From contig NZ_PDKN01000005.1 in assembly GCF_004116335.1 (NCBI RefSeq), positions 1 through 64,000 on the forward strand: DNA of 64,000 bases, in the 5' to 3' direction. The notes below the pieces were generated by a model. The model did no database searches, had not been told where the DNA came from, and worked only from the letters and a program-made list of their open reading frames with translations. Position 1 is the stretch's first letter, and each line of letters begins with the position of its first letter. This DNA is from Candidatus Marinarcus aquaticus (lineage in GTDB: Bacteria > Campylobacterota > Campylobacteria > Campylobacterales > Arcobacteraceae). This document shows positions 17,714-26,664 of this stretch, piece by piece. The translations under genes were made by a program, and so were the position numbers.

Positions 17714-18763
17714 TTAACCTCTAATTTCCATTTCTACATCAATTGCACCCATGTCACGAATCATTTTAAGTGTCTCTATGATATCGCTCATTGGTAGTTT
17801 CATCACTTTCATGGCACGCATTAAATCGGCAACAGTGGGTTGTTTCTTAGTATTTAATAAGGCATTGTCGATATTAACAACAGCAGGTTTATGATCCAGT
17901 CTGGCATCATCTCCAATATCTTTTCCTGAATTGACTGCTGGGTCTTTCCATTGCGTATCATTGAGTTCGGTTTGTTTGATACGCAGTGTGAATTTATCCC
18001 GTGTGATGGTGACGGGTTTGATTTCAACGTCAGCTCCCACAATTATACTCTCTTTTCTCATATCAATGATGATTTTCTTTTTAAATTCGGTCTCTATGTT
18101 AATGTTTTGAACAATGGATAAAAATTTAACTATCGAAATATCTTTGGGTTTTTTAGCAACAATGGTTCTTGTATCGACTGCTTTTGCAAGTTGTTGACCA
18201 AATCGTTGATTGATTTTTGTCTCTATTAAATCAGCATTTTTAGCAGATGCTTGTAAAAGACTGAGTGTGATATCCTCTTCATTTTGAAGAGAGTATTGCA
18301 CTTCGTTTTCAATAATCGCACCATCATAAATTGAACCTGTTGTGGCATTGTCATCTGAAAGAATGGTTCCTTGAGCTAATGCATAAACATTTCCATCAAC
18401 CCCTTTGAGTTGGGTCAATAAAAGTTCTCCTTGATTGATTGATTTGGCATCACCAATGGCGGAGACTTTAACAGGGATTTTATCTCCTTGTCGTGCAAAA
18501 GCAGGCAAATCTGCAGTGACCATTACAGCTGCAATATTTTTTGAATTAATTGATGAAGTAGGTATTTTGATATAAGAGTTTCGAAGCAAGTTTTGCAAAC
18601 TTTGCATCGTAAATTTACTTTTATCGCCTGTTCCAGCAAGTCCCACAACTAAACCATAACCAATAAGTTGGTTTTCTCGAATCCCAACCACAGAAGTAAT
18701 GTCTTTAATTGTTTGTGCATAAAGTGATGTAATAAGTAAAATAATACTCGCTATGTATCTCAA
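17714..18763 (-). CDS. flgI: Flagellar P-ring protein FlgI
   Basis: A 349-residue periplasmic protein that forms the P-ring around the rod. It starts with TTG at 18763 behind a GTAAGG leader and has a signal peptide RYIASIILLITSLYAQTI. The mature part opens with the family motif KDITSVVGIRENQLIGYGLV, then VGLAGTGDKS. MAVKMPxSDI-like ends appear as MRAMKVMKLPMSDIIETLK near the C-terminus. It is transcribed toward fliM, with divergent flagellar genes on the other side. Confidence 0.95.
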   Translation of the reverse strand: MRYIASIILLITSLYAQTIKDITSVVGIRENQLIGYGLVVGLAGTGDKSKFTMQSLQNLLRNSYIKIPTSSINSKNIAAVMVTADLPAFARQGDKIPVKVSAIGDAKSINQGELLLTQLKGVDGNVYALAQGTILSDDNATTGSIYDGAIIENEVQYSLQNEEDITLSLLQASAKNADLIETKINQRFGQQLAKAVDTRTIVAKKPKDISIVKFLSIVQNINIETEFKKKIIIDMRKESIIVGADVEIKPVTITRDKFTLRIKQTELNDTQWKDPAVNSGKDIGDDARLDHKPAVVNIDNALLNTKKQPTVADLMRAMKVMKLPMSDIIETLKMIRDMGAIDVEMEIRG

Positions 18764-18822
18764 TATAAAACCTTACGTAAGTTAACTTTGTCAATTTTAT
18801 CTAAAATTTTATAAAATATAGG

Positions 18823-18828
18823 TATAAT
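18823..18828 (+). promoter_or_regulatory. Probable -10 box of the rightward flagellar operon
   Basis: A perfect TATAAT (in GGTATAATGATT) lies 28 bases before the first rightward gene. It looks like a housekeeping promoter. I see no GG-N10-GC type sigma-54 pattern here. Confidence 0.5.
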
Positions 18829-18855
18829 GATTGTAAAAATAATTTAAGGTAGTGC

Positions 18856-19785
18856 GTGACTGTATATATTTACGGAAGTAAAAGTTTTAAGAATAGTATT
18901 CATGAAGTTTTGAACCATGCAAATATAAAGTTTAAGCTTGAAGAGGACGATTCTATTGAAGAGGTTAATTCCGTAATACGGTTGAAACAAGCCATAGAAG
19001 ATAATCCCAATAATATTTTTTTGATTGATGATGAAAAAATTCTTCGTAAAAACAGTTTGAATGATAAAATCAAGTTTTTACAGCCCAAAGATGGGATTGA
19101 AGAGGAGTTTTTAAAAGAGCATGGTATCGGAGATATGAGTGTTGACACCATCGAAGATATTGCAATACATGTCAAGCGAAGATTGGATGAAGTCCATAAT
19201 GAAAAGCATGGAGATGTGGATGATTATGAGGCTTTGAATGAAGCTCTTCAAGAGAATAATGCCAACTTAGTGTATGATAAAGAAGCAGAAGAACAAACAC
19301 TTGAATCCATTGAAGACTCTTCTTTGGATGAAGAAGATGATGCACTGCACTATAACTATGATGAAGATGATTTTGATATCGATGATGTGGTGAGCTATTT
19401 GGATAAAGATGATGAGTCCAGTGAACTGTCATTGGATGAATTGGATGAAGTTAAAGAAGAAAAAGAAGATATTGAACCAGACGATGATGTAAAAATAGAA
19501 GAAGATGATTTTGGTCTGGTTGTAGAAGAAATTGAGCAAAAAGGGGAAAGTGATATGTCAGATGAGTTTTCTGAATTGGATAATTTAAATGAAGATGAAA
19601 TGTTGGCTGCTTTAAACGGTATGGATACAGAAGCAACAGCTCCTGCAGCTGCAAAAGCTTCAAATAAAGACTCAAACAGCAATGAAGTTGAATTAAACAG
19701 CAGTAATATTAATGACTTGTCATCATTAATTACACAACTGCTTAATAATAAGACTTTGGAGATTACAATTAAGATAAAAGAGTAA
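18856..19785 (+). CDS. Acidic two-part protein of the flagellar operon, function unknown
   Basis: A 309-residue protein with GTG start after AAGG. Residues 1 to about 115 look like a small alternating beta/alpha domain (VYIYGSKSFKNSIHEVL, IFLIDDEKIL, KIKFLQPKDG) that recalls a CheY-type receiver without its full acidic site. Residues about 120-240 are very acidic, with many D/E runs. The end, NDLSSLITQLLNNKTLEITI, is a short ordered segment. It is three bases from fliQ. I do not recognise a family. Acidic linker proteins in this position might be scaffold, chaperone or export-related. Confidence 0.75.
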   Translation: MTVYIYGSKSFKNSIHEVLNHANIKFKLEEDDSIEEVNSVIRLKQAIEDNPNNIFLIDDEKILRKNSLNDKIKFLQPKDGIEEEFLKEHGIGDMSVDTIEDIAIHVKRRLDEVHNEKHGDVDDYEALNEALQENNANLVYDKEAEEQTLESIEDSSLDEEDDALHYNYDEDDFDIDDVVSYLDKDDESSELSLDELDEVKEEKEDIEPDDDVKIEEDDFGLVVEEIEQKGESDMSDEFSELDNLNEDEMLAALNGMDTEATAPAAAKASNKDSNSNEVELNSSNINDLSSLITQLLNNKTLEITIKIKE

Positions 19786-19787
19786 GC

Positions 19788-20051
19788 ATGGATTTACTTG
19801 CTATTGCTGAGAATACAGTTAAAGTTATTTTGCTTTTAGGGTTACCTTCTTTAATTGTAAGTATGGTGATTGGTCTTTTGATCAGTATTTTTCAGGCTGT
19901 GACGCAAGTAAGTGATGCTTCGTTAACATTTGTACCTAAAATGATTTTGGTGTCGGTGTTTATTTTGATTACCCTGCCTTGGATTGGAGACAGTATGAAT
20001 CAATATACACATGATTTGTGGGATTTAATCTTGGAATTTGGAGGTCAGTGA
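19788..20051 (+). CDS. fliQ: Flagellar export apparatus protein FliQ
   Basis: An 87-residue protein with two membrane hairpin helices, part of the type III export gate with FliP and FliR. The signature is GLLISIFQAVTQVSDASLTF followed by VPKMILV, and the second helix is followed by the family's terminal region. No fliP or fliR is next to it. The start follows the acidic protein gene by two bases, and the stop lies one base before the ATG of the next gene, so they are coupled. Confidence 0.93.
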   Translation: MDLLAIAENTVKVILLLGLPSLIVSMVIGLLISIFQAVTQVSDASLTFVPKMILVSVFILITLPWIGDSMNQYTHDLWDLILEFGGQ

Positions 20052-20052
20052 A

Positions 20053-20457
20053 ATGATTACAAAAATCTATAATTTAAAGAAAAATCAGACCGATCAAAAA
20101 ATTCTACAACGTGCTCGTGTACAAAATAAAATTGAAGAGCTCTCTGCTGAAATACTTATGACCCAAACCAAACTTGAAACGACCAGTGTAGATAAGTTTG
20201 GTGCCATCTCTGATTTTGCTATTTTACAAATTCATAAAAATACGATGAAAGCCCATATTGGAAAACTTAATATGGTCAAAAACCGGCTTGAACAAGAGGT
20301 TGAAAAAATTGATGAAGAGATCAAAGAGCTTCTAAAAGAGACCGAACAGTTTAAGTATCTTGTTGAAGAAGAGAAAAAAGAGGCCTTTAAAAAGCTTCTT
20401 AAAAAAGAAGAAGAGTTTACTGAAGAGTACGTTCAAAGTAAATATATTGCAAGTTAG
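20053..20457 (+). CDS. FliJ-like coiled-coil flagellar protein
   Basis: About 134 residues, nearly all helical and charged, with long heptad stretches (KNRLEQEVEKIDEEIKELL and EEEKKEAFKKLLKKEEEF). The ATG at 20053 is chosen because GGAGG lies eight bases upstream. Length, coiled-coil form and position in the export-gene cluster fit FliJ, the export chaperone-escort, but sequence identity to FliJ is not evident to me. It is followed after eight bases by the MotE-like gene. Confidence 0.6.
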   Translation: MITKIYNLKKNQTDQKILQRARVQNKIEELSAEILMTQTKLETTSVDKFGAISDFAILQIHKNTMKAHIGKLNMVKNRLEQEVEKIDEEIKELLKETEQFKYLVEEEKKEAFKKLLKKEEEFTEEYVQSKYIAS

Positions 20458-20465
20458 GAGAGACG

Positions 20466-20942
20466 TTGAGACGAAGTTTAATTCTATTTTTTATAACCGC
20501 AAGTATCGCTTTATCTGCACCACAAGATGAGTTGTCATACATCAAACAAAAAGATGAGATTAATGCATTAAAAAAAGAGTTGACACAGTTTTACAACACC
20601 AAAGAAGCAGAGTATCAAAAACAGAAAAAAGAACTTGAACAACTGCTTGCAACCATTCAAAAAGAGAAAAAAGAGACCACGGAGCTTGTCAAAAGAAATC
20701 AAGAGATTCTCAAAGACATTAAAGGTGAAGTAGCAAGTAAAACGGCAAAAATATATAATAAGATGAAACCAAAAGTAGCTGCAGCAATTCTCAATCAAAT
20801 GATGGATGAGGGAAAAGTTGAAGATGTTTTTGATATAATCTTAAAACTCAAAGAAAAAAACGTTACGACGTTAATGAAATTTCTAAGTGTTCCAAACGCT
20901 GCAACAATAACAGAGAAGTTAAAAAATTATCACACAAAATAA
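20466..20942 (+). CDS. MotE-like periplasmic flagellar protein
   Basis: A 158-residue protein with TTG start after AGGAGAGACG. It has a signal peptide (LILFFITASIALSAP), a coiled coil from about 25 to 85 and a globular tail, AKIYNKMKPKVAAAILNQM then KVEDVFDIILKLKEKN, of the MotE/MgtE-N helical kind. MotE proteins work with the stator/motor periplasmic parts; in Sinorhizobium MotE is a chaperone of MotC. A motor or stator accessory role is inferred from family and location. Confidence 0.75.
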   Translation: MRRSLILFFITASIALSAPQDELSYIKQKDEINALKKELTQFYNTKEAEYQKQKKELEQLLATIQKEKKETTELVKRNQEILKDIKGEVASKTAKIYNKMKPKVAAAILNQMMDEGKVEDVFDIILKLKEKNVTTLMKFLSVPNAATITEKLKNYHTK

Positions 20943-20954
20943 AGGGTAGATAGA

Positions 20955-21500
20955 ATGGCTGAAAATGAAGAAGTAGTAGTACAAGAGACGAAATCTGGTG
21001 GAAAAGGATTGATGATTGCACTCATTGCACTCATTGTTATTTTAATCTTAGTGGTCATTGGTGGGGGATATTTACTCTACTCAAATGGAGCATTCAGTTC
21101 AAACAATAATCCAACTGCTCAAAATGGTGCAGTCCAGCAAGAAGAGCCTCAAGCACGAACAGGTGATTATTTTAAAGTTGATATTAATGATATGGTTTTA
21201 AATATTACCAATGCTAAAGGGCGTGAGAAGTTGATGAAGTTGTCTTTTTCAATCAAGAGTACCGATGAGATGATTGAGCAACTTGTTGAAGAGAATAAAG
21301 CTGAAATCATTGATGTGGTGATTTCACAAATCAGTTCAAGAAACTCTGAAGAGCTTTTAACTGTTGGAGGGAAAGAGCTTTTAAAAGAGGAGTTGATTCA
21401 AGAGATTAATGCGGTGTTAAATCAAGCCATTGGAGAGAATACTGATTTTCAAAAAGACAGTGTGAAGAATATCTACTTCACAGCCTTTGTAATTAAATAG
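20955..21500 (+). CDS. fliL: Flagellar basal-body associated protein FliL
   Basis: A 181-residue protein with one membrane helix (GLMIALIALIVILILVVIGG, residues about 19-40) and a periplasmic domain. The domain contains KVDINDMVLNITNAKGREKL, LSFSIKS and EIIDVVISQISSRNSEELL, matching FliL, which rings the stator and supports torque. AAAGGGTAGATAGA precedes the start. It follows the MotE-like gene after 12 bases. Confidence 0.9.
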   Translation: MAENEEVVVQETKSGGKGLMIALIALIVILILVVIGGGYLLYSNGAFSSNNNPTAQNGAVQQEEPQARTGDYFKVDINDMVLNITNAKGREKLMKLSFSIKSTDEMIEQLVEENKAEIIDVVISQISSRNSEELLTVGGKELLKEELIQEINAVLNQAIGENTDFQKDSVKNIYFTAFVIK

Positions 21501-21510
21501 CGAGTCAAAC

Positions 21511-21930
21511 ATGATAGTAGCAGTCAAACGTTCAAGTTATAAAAAGATGGTCATCAAAGTAATATCATTTGTTGCATTGGTTACAATGTTTATTGCTTAC
21601 TATTTTCATATGAGTGAGAAATTTGCGCAAGAGGAACAAGCAAAAGCAGATTTGGCACAAGAACAAAAACTCAAACAAGAACGCTCAGCTGCCATTGAAA
21701 ATATCATTTATAATGAGGCACAAATTGCGGTGGATTTATTAAATCAGGAGCATGTAAGAAATATCAAAGTTATTGCAAATCGTCTTTATATTGTATGTGA
21801 TCCGCAAACAAATTTGGATGCATTGATGGTACGATATGGGGTGATGGCATTGGTAAAAACGTCGGTTAATGATACAAAAATTGCCATTGATTTAAAACAG
21901 ATTATTGAGAGTAAATATCGTGAAGAGTAA
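21511..21930 (+). CDS. Membrane-anchored protein of unknown function in the flagellar operon
   Basis: A 139-residue protein. Basic N-terminus, one membrane helix (VIKVISFVALVTMFIAYYF, about residues 13-31), a charged coiled coil (EQAKADLAQEQKLKQERSAA), and a small domain with IENIIYNEAQIAVDLLNQEH and NIKVIANRLYIVCDPQTNLD. It lies between fliL and flgH and overlaps flgH, so it is part of the flagellar unit. I know no named family. It could be another stator- or ring-associated periplasmic factor. Confidence 0.75.
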   Translation: MIVAVKRSSYKKMVIKVISFVALVTMFIAYYFHMSEKFAQEEQAKADLAQEQKLKQERSAAIENIIYNEAQIAVDLLNQEHVRNIKVIANRLYIVCDPQTNLDALMVRYGVMALVKTSVNDTKIAIDLKQIIESKYREE

Positions 21931-22636
21931 GCCTTTTTTATATCTTATAAGTGGGATGCTTGTGAGTGTTCTTTTTTCAGGGTGCGTACAAAAAGAGTTG
22001 GATTTTGAACAACCGAAGATACAGATTCCTAAAAAGCAAGAGCGACCACAAAATAAAAAAGGTTCTTTATACTCCAGTCAAGGAGGGTCGCTGTTTGCAG
22101 ATAAAAAAGATCTACAAATTGGGGATATCATTCAAGTCATTATTAATGAAGCTTTAACCGCCGACAGTGATAACAGTCGAGATACAACAGGTAATTCAAG
22201 TGGTGGCTTTAATGGAATTGTTTCAGGACCCAATGCAACCAATACCAACCCCTCTTCAACAATCAATAAACTCTCAGAGAAGTTGAACAGTAATTTAGGG
22301 TTTAATATTGATGTGGGCTCAAAGTCTTCATTTTCAGGTACGGCTGAAAAGCAAATTGATGAAAAGTTTGAAACAACGATTTCTGTGATCATTGAACAAA
22401 CCTACCAAAATGGAAACTACTTTATCAAAGGTTCCAAACAGATGCTCATTGATGGACAAAGCCAAGAGATTAAAGTAAGTGGTGTGATTCGTCCATATGA
22501 TATCTCTCCAGAAAACAGTGTACTCTCCTCACAAATTGCAAACTTAAAAATTATGTATGAAAAAGATGGTGAAGAAGCAGATGCATTACGTACACCGTGG
22601 GGTTTAAAGATACTTCGTGCATTATGGCCATTTTAA
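21920..22636 (+). CDS. flgH: Flagellar L-ring lipoprotein FlgH
   Basis: About 238 residues. I prefer GTG at 21920 (an upstream TTG at 21905 is possible) because it gives a compact lipoprotein signal ending VSVLFSGC, with the lipid-bearing Cys near residue 22. The mature part has GSLYSSQGGSLFADKK, LQIGDIIQVIINEALTADSD, IEQTYQNGNYFIKGSKQ and VSGVIRPYDISPENSVLSSQ, the classic FlgH motifs. It builds the outer-membrane ring matching the FlgI P-ring. The gene overlaps the previous one by 11 bases. Confidence 0.95.
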   Translation: MKSKPFLYLISGMLVSVLFSGCVQKELDFEQPKIQIPKKQERPQNKKGSLYSSQGGSLFADKKDLQIGDIIQVIINEALTADSDNSRDTTGNSSGGFNGIVSGPNATNTNPSSTINKLSEKLNSNLGFNIDVGSKSSFSGTAEKQIDEKFETTISVIIEQTYQNGNYFIKGSKQMLIDGQSQEIKVSGVIRPYDISPENSVLSSQIANLKIMYEKDGEEADALRTPWGLKILRALWPF

Positions 22637-22719
22637 TAAAAACTTGTAATAAATTATAAATTACTGTAAAATAGGTAAAAAATAATAAAAATACTTGATA
22701 AATAATAAAAAAAGTAATA

Positions 22720-22730
22720 TAATGTCAAAA
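22720..22730 (+). promoter_or_regulatory. Shared upstream motif TAATGTCAAAA, first flgK-like gene
   Basis: The 11 bases TAATGTCAAAA also occur before the second flgK-like gene (24738-24748). Here they overlap a TATAAT (22718-22723) and could be part of a promoter or a binding site. The gene starts 41 bases downstream. Confidence 0.35.
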
Positions 22731-22771
22731 AAGGGATTGTTTTAATCTAAAATTCAGAAAAGGAGTACGCT

Positions 22772-24688
22772 ATGTTAAATACATTGGATGTCGCCTATTC
22801 AGGGCTTTCAATATCGAAGCGTGCCGCAGATGCTGCCAATAACAATGTTGCAAATCAGATGAATAAAGAGTATGTTCGTCGTTCAACATCTATTTCAGAA
22901 GCTGCACATATTGATAATCGCGCAACAGGTCGTGGTGTGGATATCGGAGAAACCATTCGTAATGCCAATGATTTTATTTACCAAAACTTTCTTGGTGAAT
23001 CCACTTCAATGAACTATTATAAAGAGGTTTCAGATGCCTTAAGTACGATTGAATCATTTTTTAAAGAGACTGAAAACAGTGGTTTCTCAAAAGATTTGGA
23101 TGCCTTTTTTCAAGCCATTGAAGATTTAAAAAGCAATCCAAGTAATACAACATTTCAAGCAGAATTAAAAACACGAGGACAAATTGTCGTTGATGATTTA
23201 AAAGGGTTATATCAACATCTCAATACTCAAGAAGCAGAACTCAGATCTGAGTTAAAATCAGACGCACGAAATATCAATCGAATTGTGCATGATATTGCCA
23301 ATATCAATGAACATCTTGCAACAACGTTGGTGCCACAAAACACCCTTTTAGATAAACGTGATGCGTTGGAAAAAGAGTTGGCACAACTCGTGGATATCGA
23401 TGTGTCAAAACAAAACGGAGAATATATCCTTAAAATTGGAAACGTGACCGCGGTTCGAAATGATATTGCACGTGAATTTAGCTATGGTGAAGAGCATATT
23501 GCTCAATTGGATCGCTATACAAAAGAGGATGGTAGCGGAAATGTAATCAGTTCATTTGATGGTATCATGGGCAATGCCAATGATAAAGTTATTTATGAAT
23601 TGAATGATACCACGAGTATTGAACTCACATATGGACAAGCGGTGTATGATGCCAATGGAAATCAACTCGATTTAAATGGAGATAATATAATAGATGCTGC
23701 AGATGTGGTTGATGATACCAATATTGTTCGGGCTTTGGTTTTAACCATTAACAATGATCCTGAAATGAGTCAAATGATTACAGCATATAATGGGAATTAT
23801 ACCAAAGACAGTGATGGAAACATTACTCCCGACCCTGATAATACGGTTGATCGATATTTGGTCATTGAATCAAAAAAAGAGGGCGCTGAAGGAAAATTTA
23901 AAGGCGATTTGATCTATTTAACTGACAGTGATGCGAATAATCAATATGAAGTCTCTACGTACAATAAAGATGAAACTCGAAGTGTGGTTGGAAGCAGTGA
24001 GAGTTATATCAGCAGTTATGAACAAAAAGTTGAAATTGCAGGTGGACCGGTAAAAGCTAAAATTGAAAATTTGGATACCACGTCACCTAATAACTATATT
24101 CAGATGTTTAAAGATAAGTTGGATATGTTTGCTGCAACACTCAGTGATATGACAGAAAAGTATGTTTTAAATCAAGATGGCAGTTATATTTATGGAGAAA
24201 CCGCAATCAATAACAGTGGTGAAGAGTATAACAATAAACAAAGCATGAAACTCTTTAATGGAAACAGTATTGCAACGCTCTCATTTAATAAATCGACTGT
24301 GGCGTATTTAGACCAACAAGATTATGATTATCTCTCTTCTTTACAATATAAAAGTGATATTTTGTTCAGTTCAAAAGGGCAAGTCAGTACCACACAAACG
24401 TATGAAGATTTAACAAGTGATGGAACAAACGGTACGAGTTTTTCAAAATATTTTCAAGGATTCCAAGTCGATATTGCTTTTACAAAGAGTAATACAGATT
24501 ATAAATTTGATACACAACAAATTGTGACGCAATCTTTAGAGAACTCATACAATCAGTTGGTCAAGGTTGATGAAGATGTAGAGATGTTGAACATCATGAA
24601 ATTTCAAGCAGCATATGAAGCCAATGCTAAGATAGCAAGAGTGCTTCAAGATATGATACAAACGACTTTGAATATGGTGAATAAATAG
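22772..24688 (+). CDS. flgK: FlgK-like flagellar hook-associated protein, first copy
   Basis: A 638-residue secreted protein that joins hook to filament. It has the N-terminal rod motif LDVAYSGLSISKRAADAANN with ANNNVANQMNKEYVRR, a central acidic domain and the FlgK end MLNIMKFQAAYEANAKIARV. The central domain carries an EF-hand-like loop at residues 300-311: D300, N302, D304, I306, D308, D311. AGGAGTACGCT precedes the start. A paralogue follows at once, and which of the two is the main HAP1 is not clear from sequence. It has its own upstream spacer of 135 bases, so probably its own promoter. Confidence 0.85.
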   Translation: MLNTLDVAYSGLSISKRAADAANNNVANQMNKEYVRRSTSISEAAHIDNRATGRGVDIGETIRNANDFIYQNFLGESTSMNYYKEVSDALSTIESFFKETENSGFSKDLDAFFQAIEDLKSNPSNTTFQAELKTRGQIVVDDLKGLYQHLNTQEAELRSELKSDARNINRIVHDIANINEHLATTLVPQNTLLDKRDALEKELAQLVDIDVSKQNGEYILKIGNVTAVRNDIAREFSYGEEHIAQLDRYTKEDGSGNVISSFDGIMGNANDKVIYELNDTTSIELTYGQAVYDANGNQLDLNGDNIIDAADVVDDTNIVRALVLTINNDPEMSQMITAYNGNYTKDSDGNITPDPDNTVDRYLVIESKKEGAEGKFKGDLIYLTDSDANNQYEVSTYNKDETRSVVGSSESYISSYEQKVEIAGGPVKAKIENLDTTSPNNYIQMFKDKLDMFAATLSDMTEKYVLNQDGSYIYGETAINNSGEEYNNKQSMKLFNGNSIATLSFNKSTVAYLDQQDYDYLSSLQYKSDILFSSKGQVSTTQTYEDLTSDGTNGTSFSKYFQGFQVDIAFTKSNTDYKFDTQQIVTQSLENSYNQLVKVDEDVEMLNIMKFQAAYEANAKIARVLQDMIQTTLNMVNK

Positions 24689-24737
24689 AGTTTAAGAAAA
24701 AGAAGTAGATATAAAATTAATCTAGTTTTAAGAAATG

Positions 24738-24748
24738 TAATGTCAAAA
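24738..24748 (+). promoter_or_regulatory. Shared upstream motif TAATGTCAAAA, second flgK-like gene
   Basis: Same 11 bases as at 22720-22730, here 29 bases before the second flgK-like gene and followed by TATACTAAA. The repeat of an exact 11-mer in both leaders suggests common control. Confidence 0.35.
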
Positions 24749-24777
24749 TATACTAAATCTTATAAAAGGAGTATACA

Positions 24778-26652
24778 ATGTTAAATGGCATCTATATAGC
24801 AGAGTCTGGCTTATGGTCTGCTCGTGTCTCTCTTGAGAACGTCACTAACAATATTGCCAATGAAAATACTCCTGGTTATAAGAAACGAACCGTGAATGTT
24901 TCTGAAACAGGAAACAATAGTTCTGGTATTGGTCGAGGAACAACAGTTGGTGATGTGGTACGTGCTACAAGTGATTATTTGTATGATAACATCATGGATG
25001 AAACAACAAAAGAGGCCTATCTTGATGAATTATCAAGTATGCTTGGACAAATTGAGGCATTGTTTCAAGGTACTGAAACAGCAGGACTAGCAACAGATTT
25101 GGATAAGTACTTTAAAGCATTGGATAATTTAAAAAGTAATCCAACAGATGCCAATTATATCAGCAGTTATATTGCGCAAGCCAAAACACTCGTAGAAGAT
25201 CTTAAAACGATTTATTCAGGAATTGAAGCACAAGAAGCGATTGCAAAAGAGAGTGCTGAGCTTGATGTAAAAGAAGTGAACTCTTTATTGCAACAAATTG
25301 CAGATATCAATCATGAGTTAGGAACCAAATCTGAACCAACGAATGATTTATTGGATAAACGAGATTTATTGGAAAAACAGTTGGCGAAATATGTTGATAT
25401 TGAAGTACACCGTGAACAAGAACCCTACGAATTGAGTATCAATGGAGTCACTGCAGTTTGGCATGACAGCGCTCGAGAATTCAGCGTTGGACAAAGCGAT
25501 TCACCACAAAGAGATAAATATGTTGCGGCTGATGGCACCACAAGCTCCTTGGCTGCGCGTATTGGAACAATGGATGCAGACGATACGATTGTATATACGG
25601 TTAATAATGTGGGAAGTGTTGAAATCAAATTTGGTGAATTTGTGACCGATTCTCAAGGCAACGCTTTGGATATCAATGGTGACAATATTGTAGATGCTTC
25701 AGACAGAGTCGATGATACAAACTACGTACGTGCATTGGGTGTGGCAATCAATAATGACCCTTATATGAATAAACTTGTTACAGCTTATAATGGAAGTTAC
25801 AGCAAAGATGTCGATGGTAATATTATTGAACCTGATTTGAGCGCTGAGCGATATTTATTGGTTGAGGCAAAAAAGGGAGGCCCACAAGGTGACTTTGAAA
25901 GCACATTGGAGTTTAAACGGGCAGATGCTACGGGTGTTACTGAAAATATGGCATTTGAACGTACTGAATCACAAAGCCGAGATGGGAAAACAGAAGTCTA
26001 CTTAGAGAGCAAAGGTCGACGTGTTGATATCACGGGTGGTTCTTTGTTGGCACGTTTTGAAAACTTAACCACAGATTCAGGAAAAAATAAATATCAAGCG
26101 TATAAAGATTTATTGGATCAATTTGCATTTACATTCAGTGACTTGCACAGAGAATATGCAGTGTCTTCAACAGATGGTTCTTATTATTATGGGGAAGATT
26201 CTTTAAATAATGTGGGAACCAATGTGCAAAATGCACACGCATTAAATCTTTTTTCTGGAAGCAGTGTGAAGACATTGGAATTTAATGAGTTGGCTGTACA
26301 AGATTTGGATACTATGGATTTGGATTATTTAGTGACCTTACAATCAAAATCGGATCTTTCGTTTGAAAATGGACCACAAAACCCTGATTCAATTTCATCA
26401 ATGTCATTCATGGATTTTTATAAAGATATATTGGTCAAAGTCTCTTCAGATAAAGAGAATACAGACTTTTTATTGGAGTCTCAACTAAGTGTAACTCAAT
26501 CCTTGTCATCGACGTATGATCAAGTTGTTAAAGTCGATAAAGATGAACAGATGTTAGATTTGGTCAAGTTTCAAGCGGCTTACGAAGCCAATGCAAAAAC
26601 AATAACAGTAATGGATCAGATATTACAAACACTCTTAGGTATTAAGAGATAA
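24778..26652 (+). CDS. flgK: FlgK-like flagellar hook-associated protein, second copy
   Basis: A 624-residue paralogue of the preceding gene. N-terminus IYIAESGLWSARVSLENVTN with NNIANENTPGYKKRTVNV is closer to the consensus FlgK/FlgE opening (NTPGY) than the first copy. The end, MLDLVKFQAAYEANAKTITV, is typical FlgK. It too has an EF-hand-like loop at residues 298-309: D298, N300, D302, I304, D306, D309, at the same place as in copy one. AAAGGAGTATACA precedes the start, and fliD follows after 12 bases. Confidence 0.88.
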   Translation: MLNGIYIAESGLWSARVSLENVTNNIANENTPGYKKRTVNVSETGNNSSGIGRGTTVGDVVRATSDYLYDNIMDETTKEAYLDELSSMLGQIEALFQGTETAGLATDLDKYFKALDNLKSNPTDANYISSYIAQAKTLVEDLKTIYSGIEAQEAIAKESAELDVKEVNSLLQQIADINHELGTKSEPTNDLLDKRDLLEKQLAKYVDIEVHREQEPYELSINGVTAVWHDSAREFSVGQSDSPQRDKYVAADGTTSSLAARIGTMDADDTIVYTVNNVGSVEIKFGEFVTDSQGNALDINGDNIVDASDRVDDTNYVRALGVAINNDPYMNKLVTAYNGSYSKDVDGNIIEPDLSAERYLLVEAKKGGPQGDFESTLEFKRADATGVTENMAFERTESQSRDGKTEVYLESKGRRVDITGGSLLARFENLTTDSGKNKYQAYKDLLDQFAFTFSDLHREYAVSSTDGSYYYGEDSLNNVGTNVQNAHALNLFSGSSVKTLEFNELAVQDLDTMDLDYLVTLQSKSDLSFENGPQNPDSISSMSFMDFYKDILVKVSSDKENTDFLLESQLSVTQSLSSTYDQVVKVDKDEQMLDLVKFQAAYEANAKTITVMDQILQTLLGIKR

Positions 26653-26664
26653 TAGGAGGCTATT

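Noticed and set aside
19172-19682. Minus-strand open frames rich in His, Ser and Leu
   Set aside because: They are mirror frames of the acidic tract (GAT/GAA codons) and have no ribosome site.
22637-22771. A sigma-54 or sigma-28 promoter before flgK
   Set aside because: No GG-N10-GC pattern and no CGATAT-type -10 box found; only a TATAAT-like element is visible.
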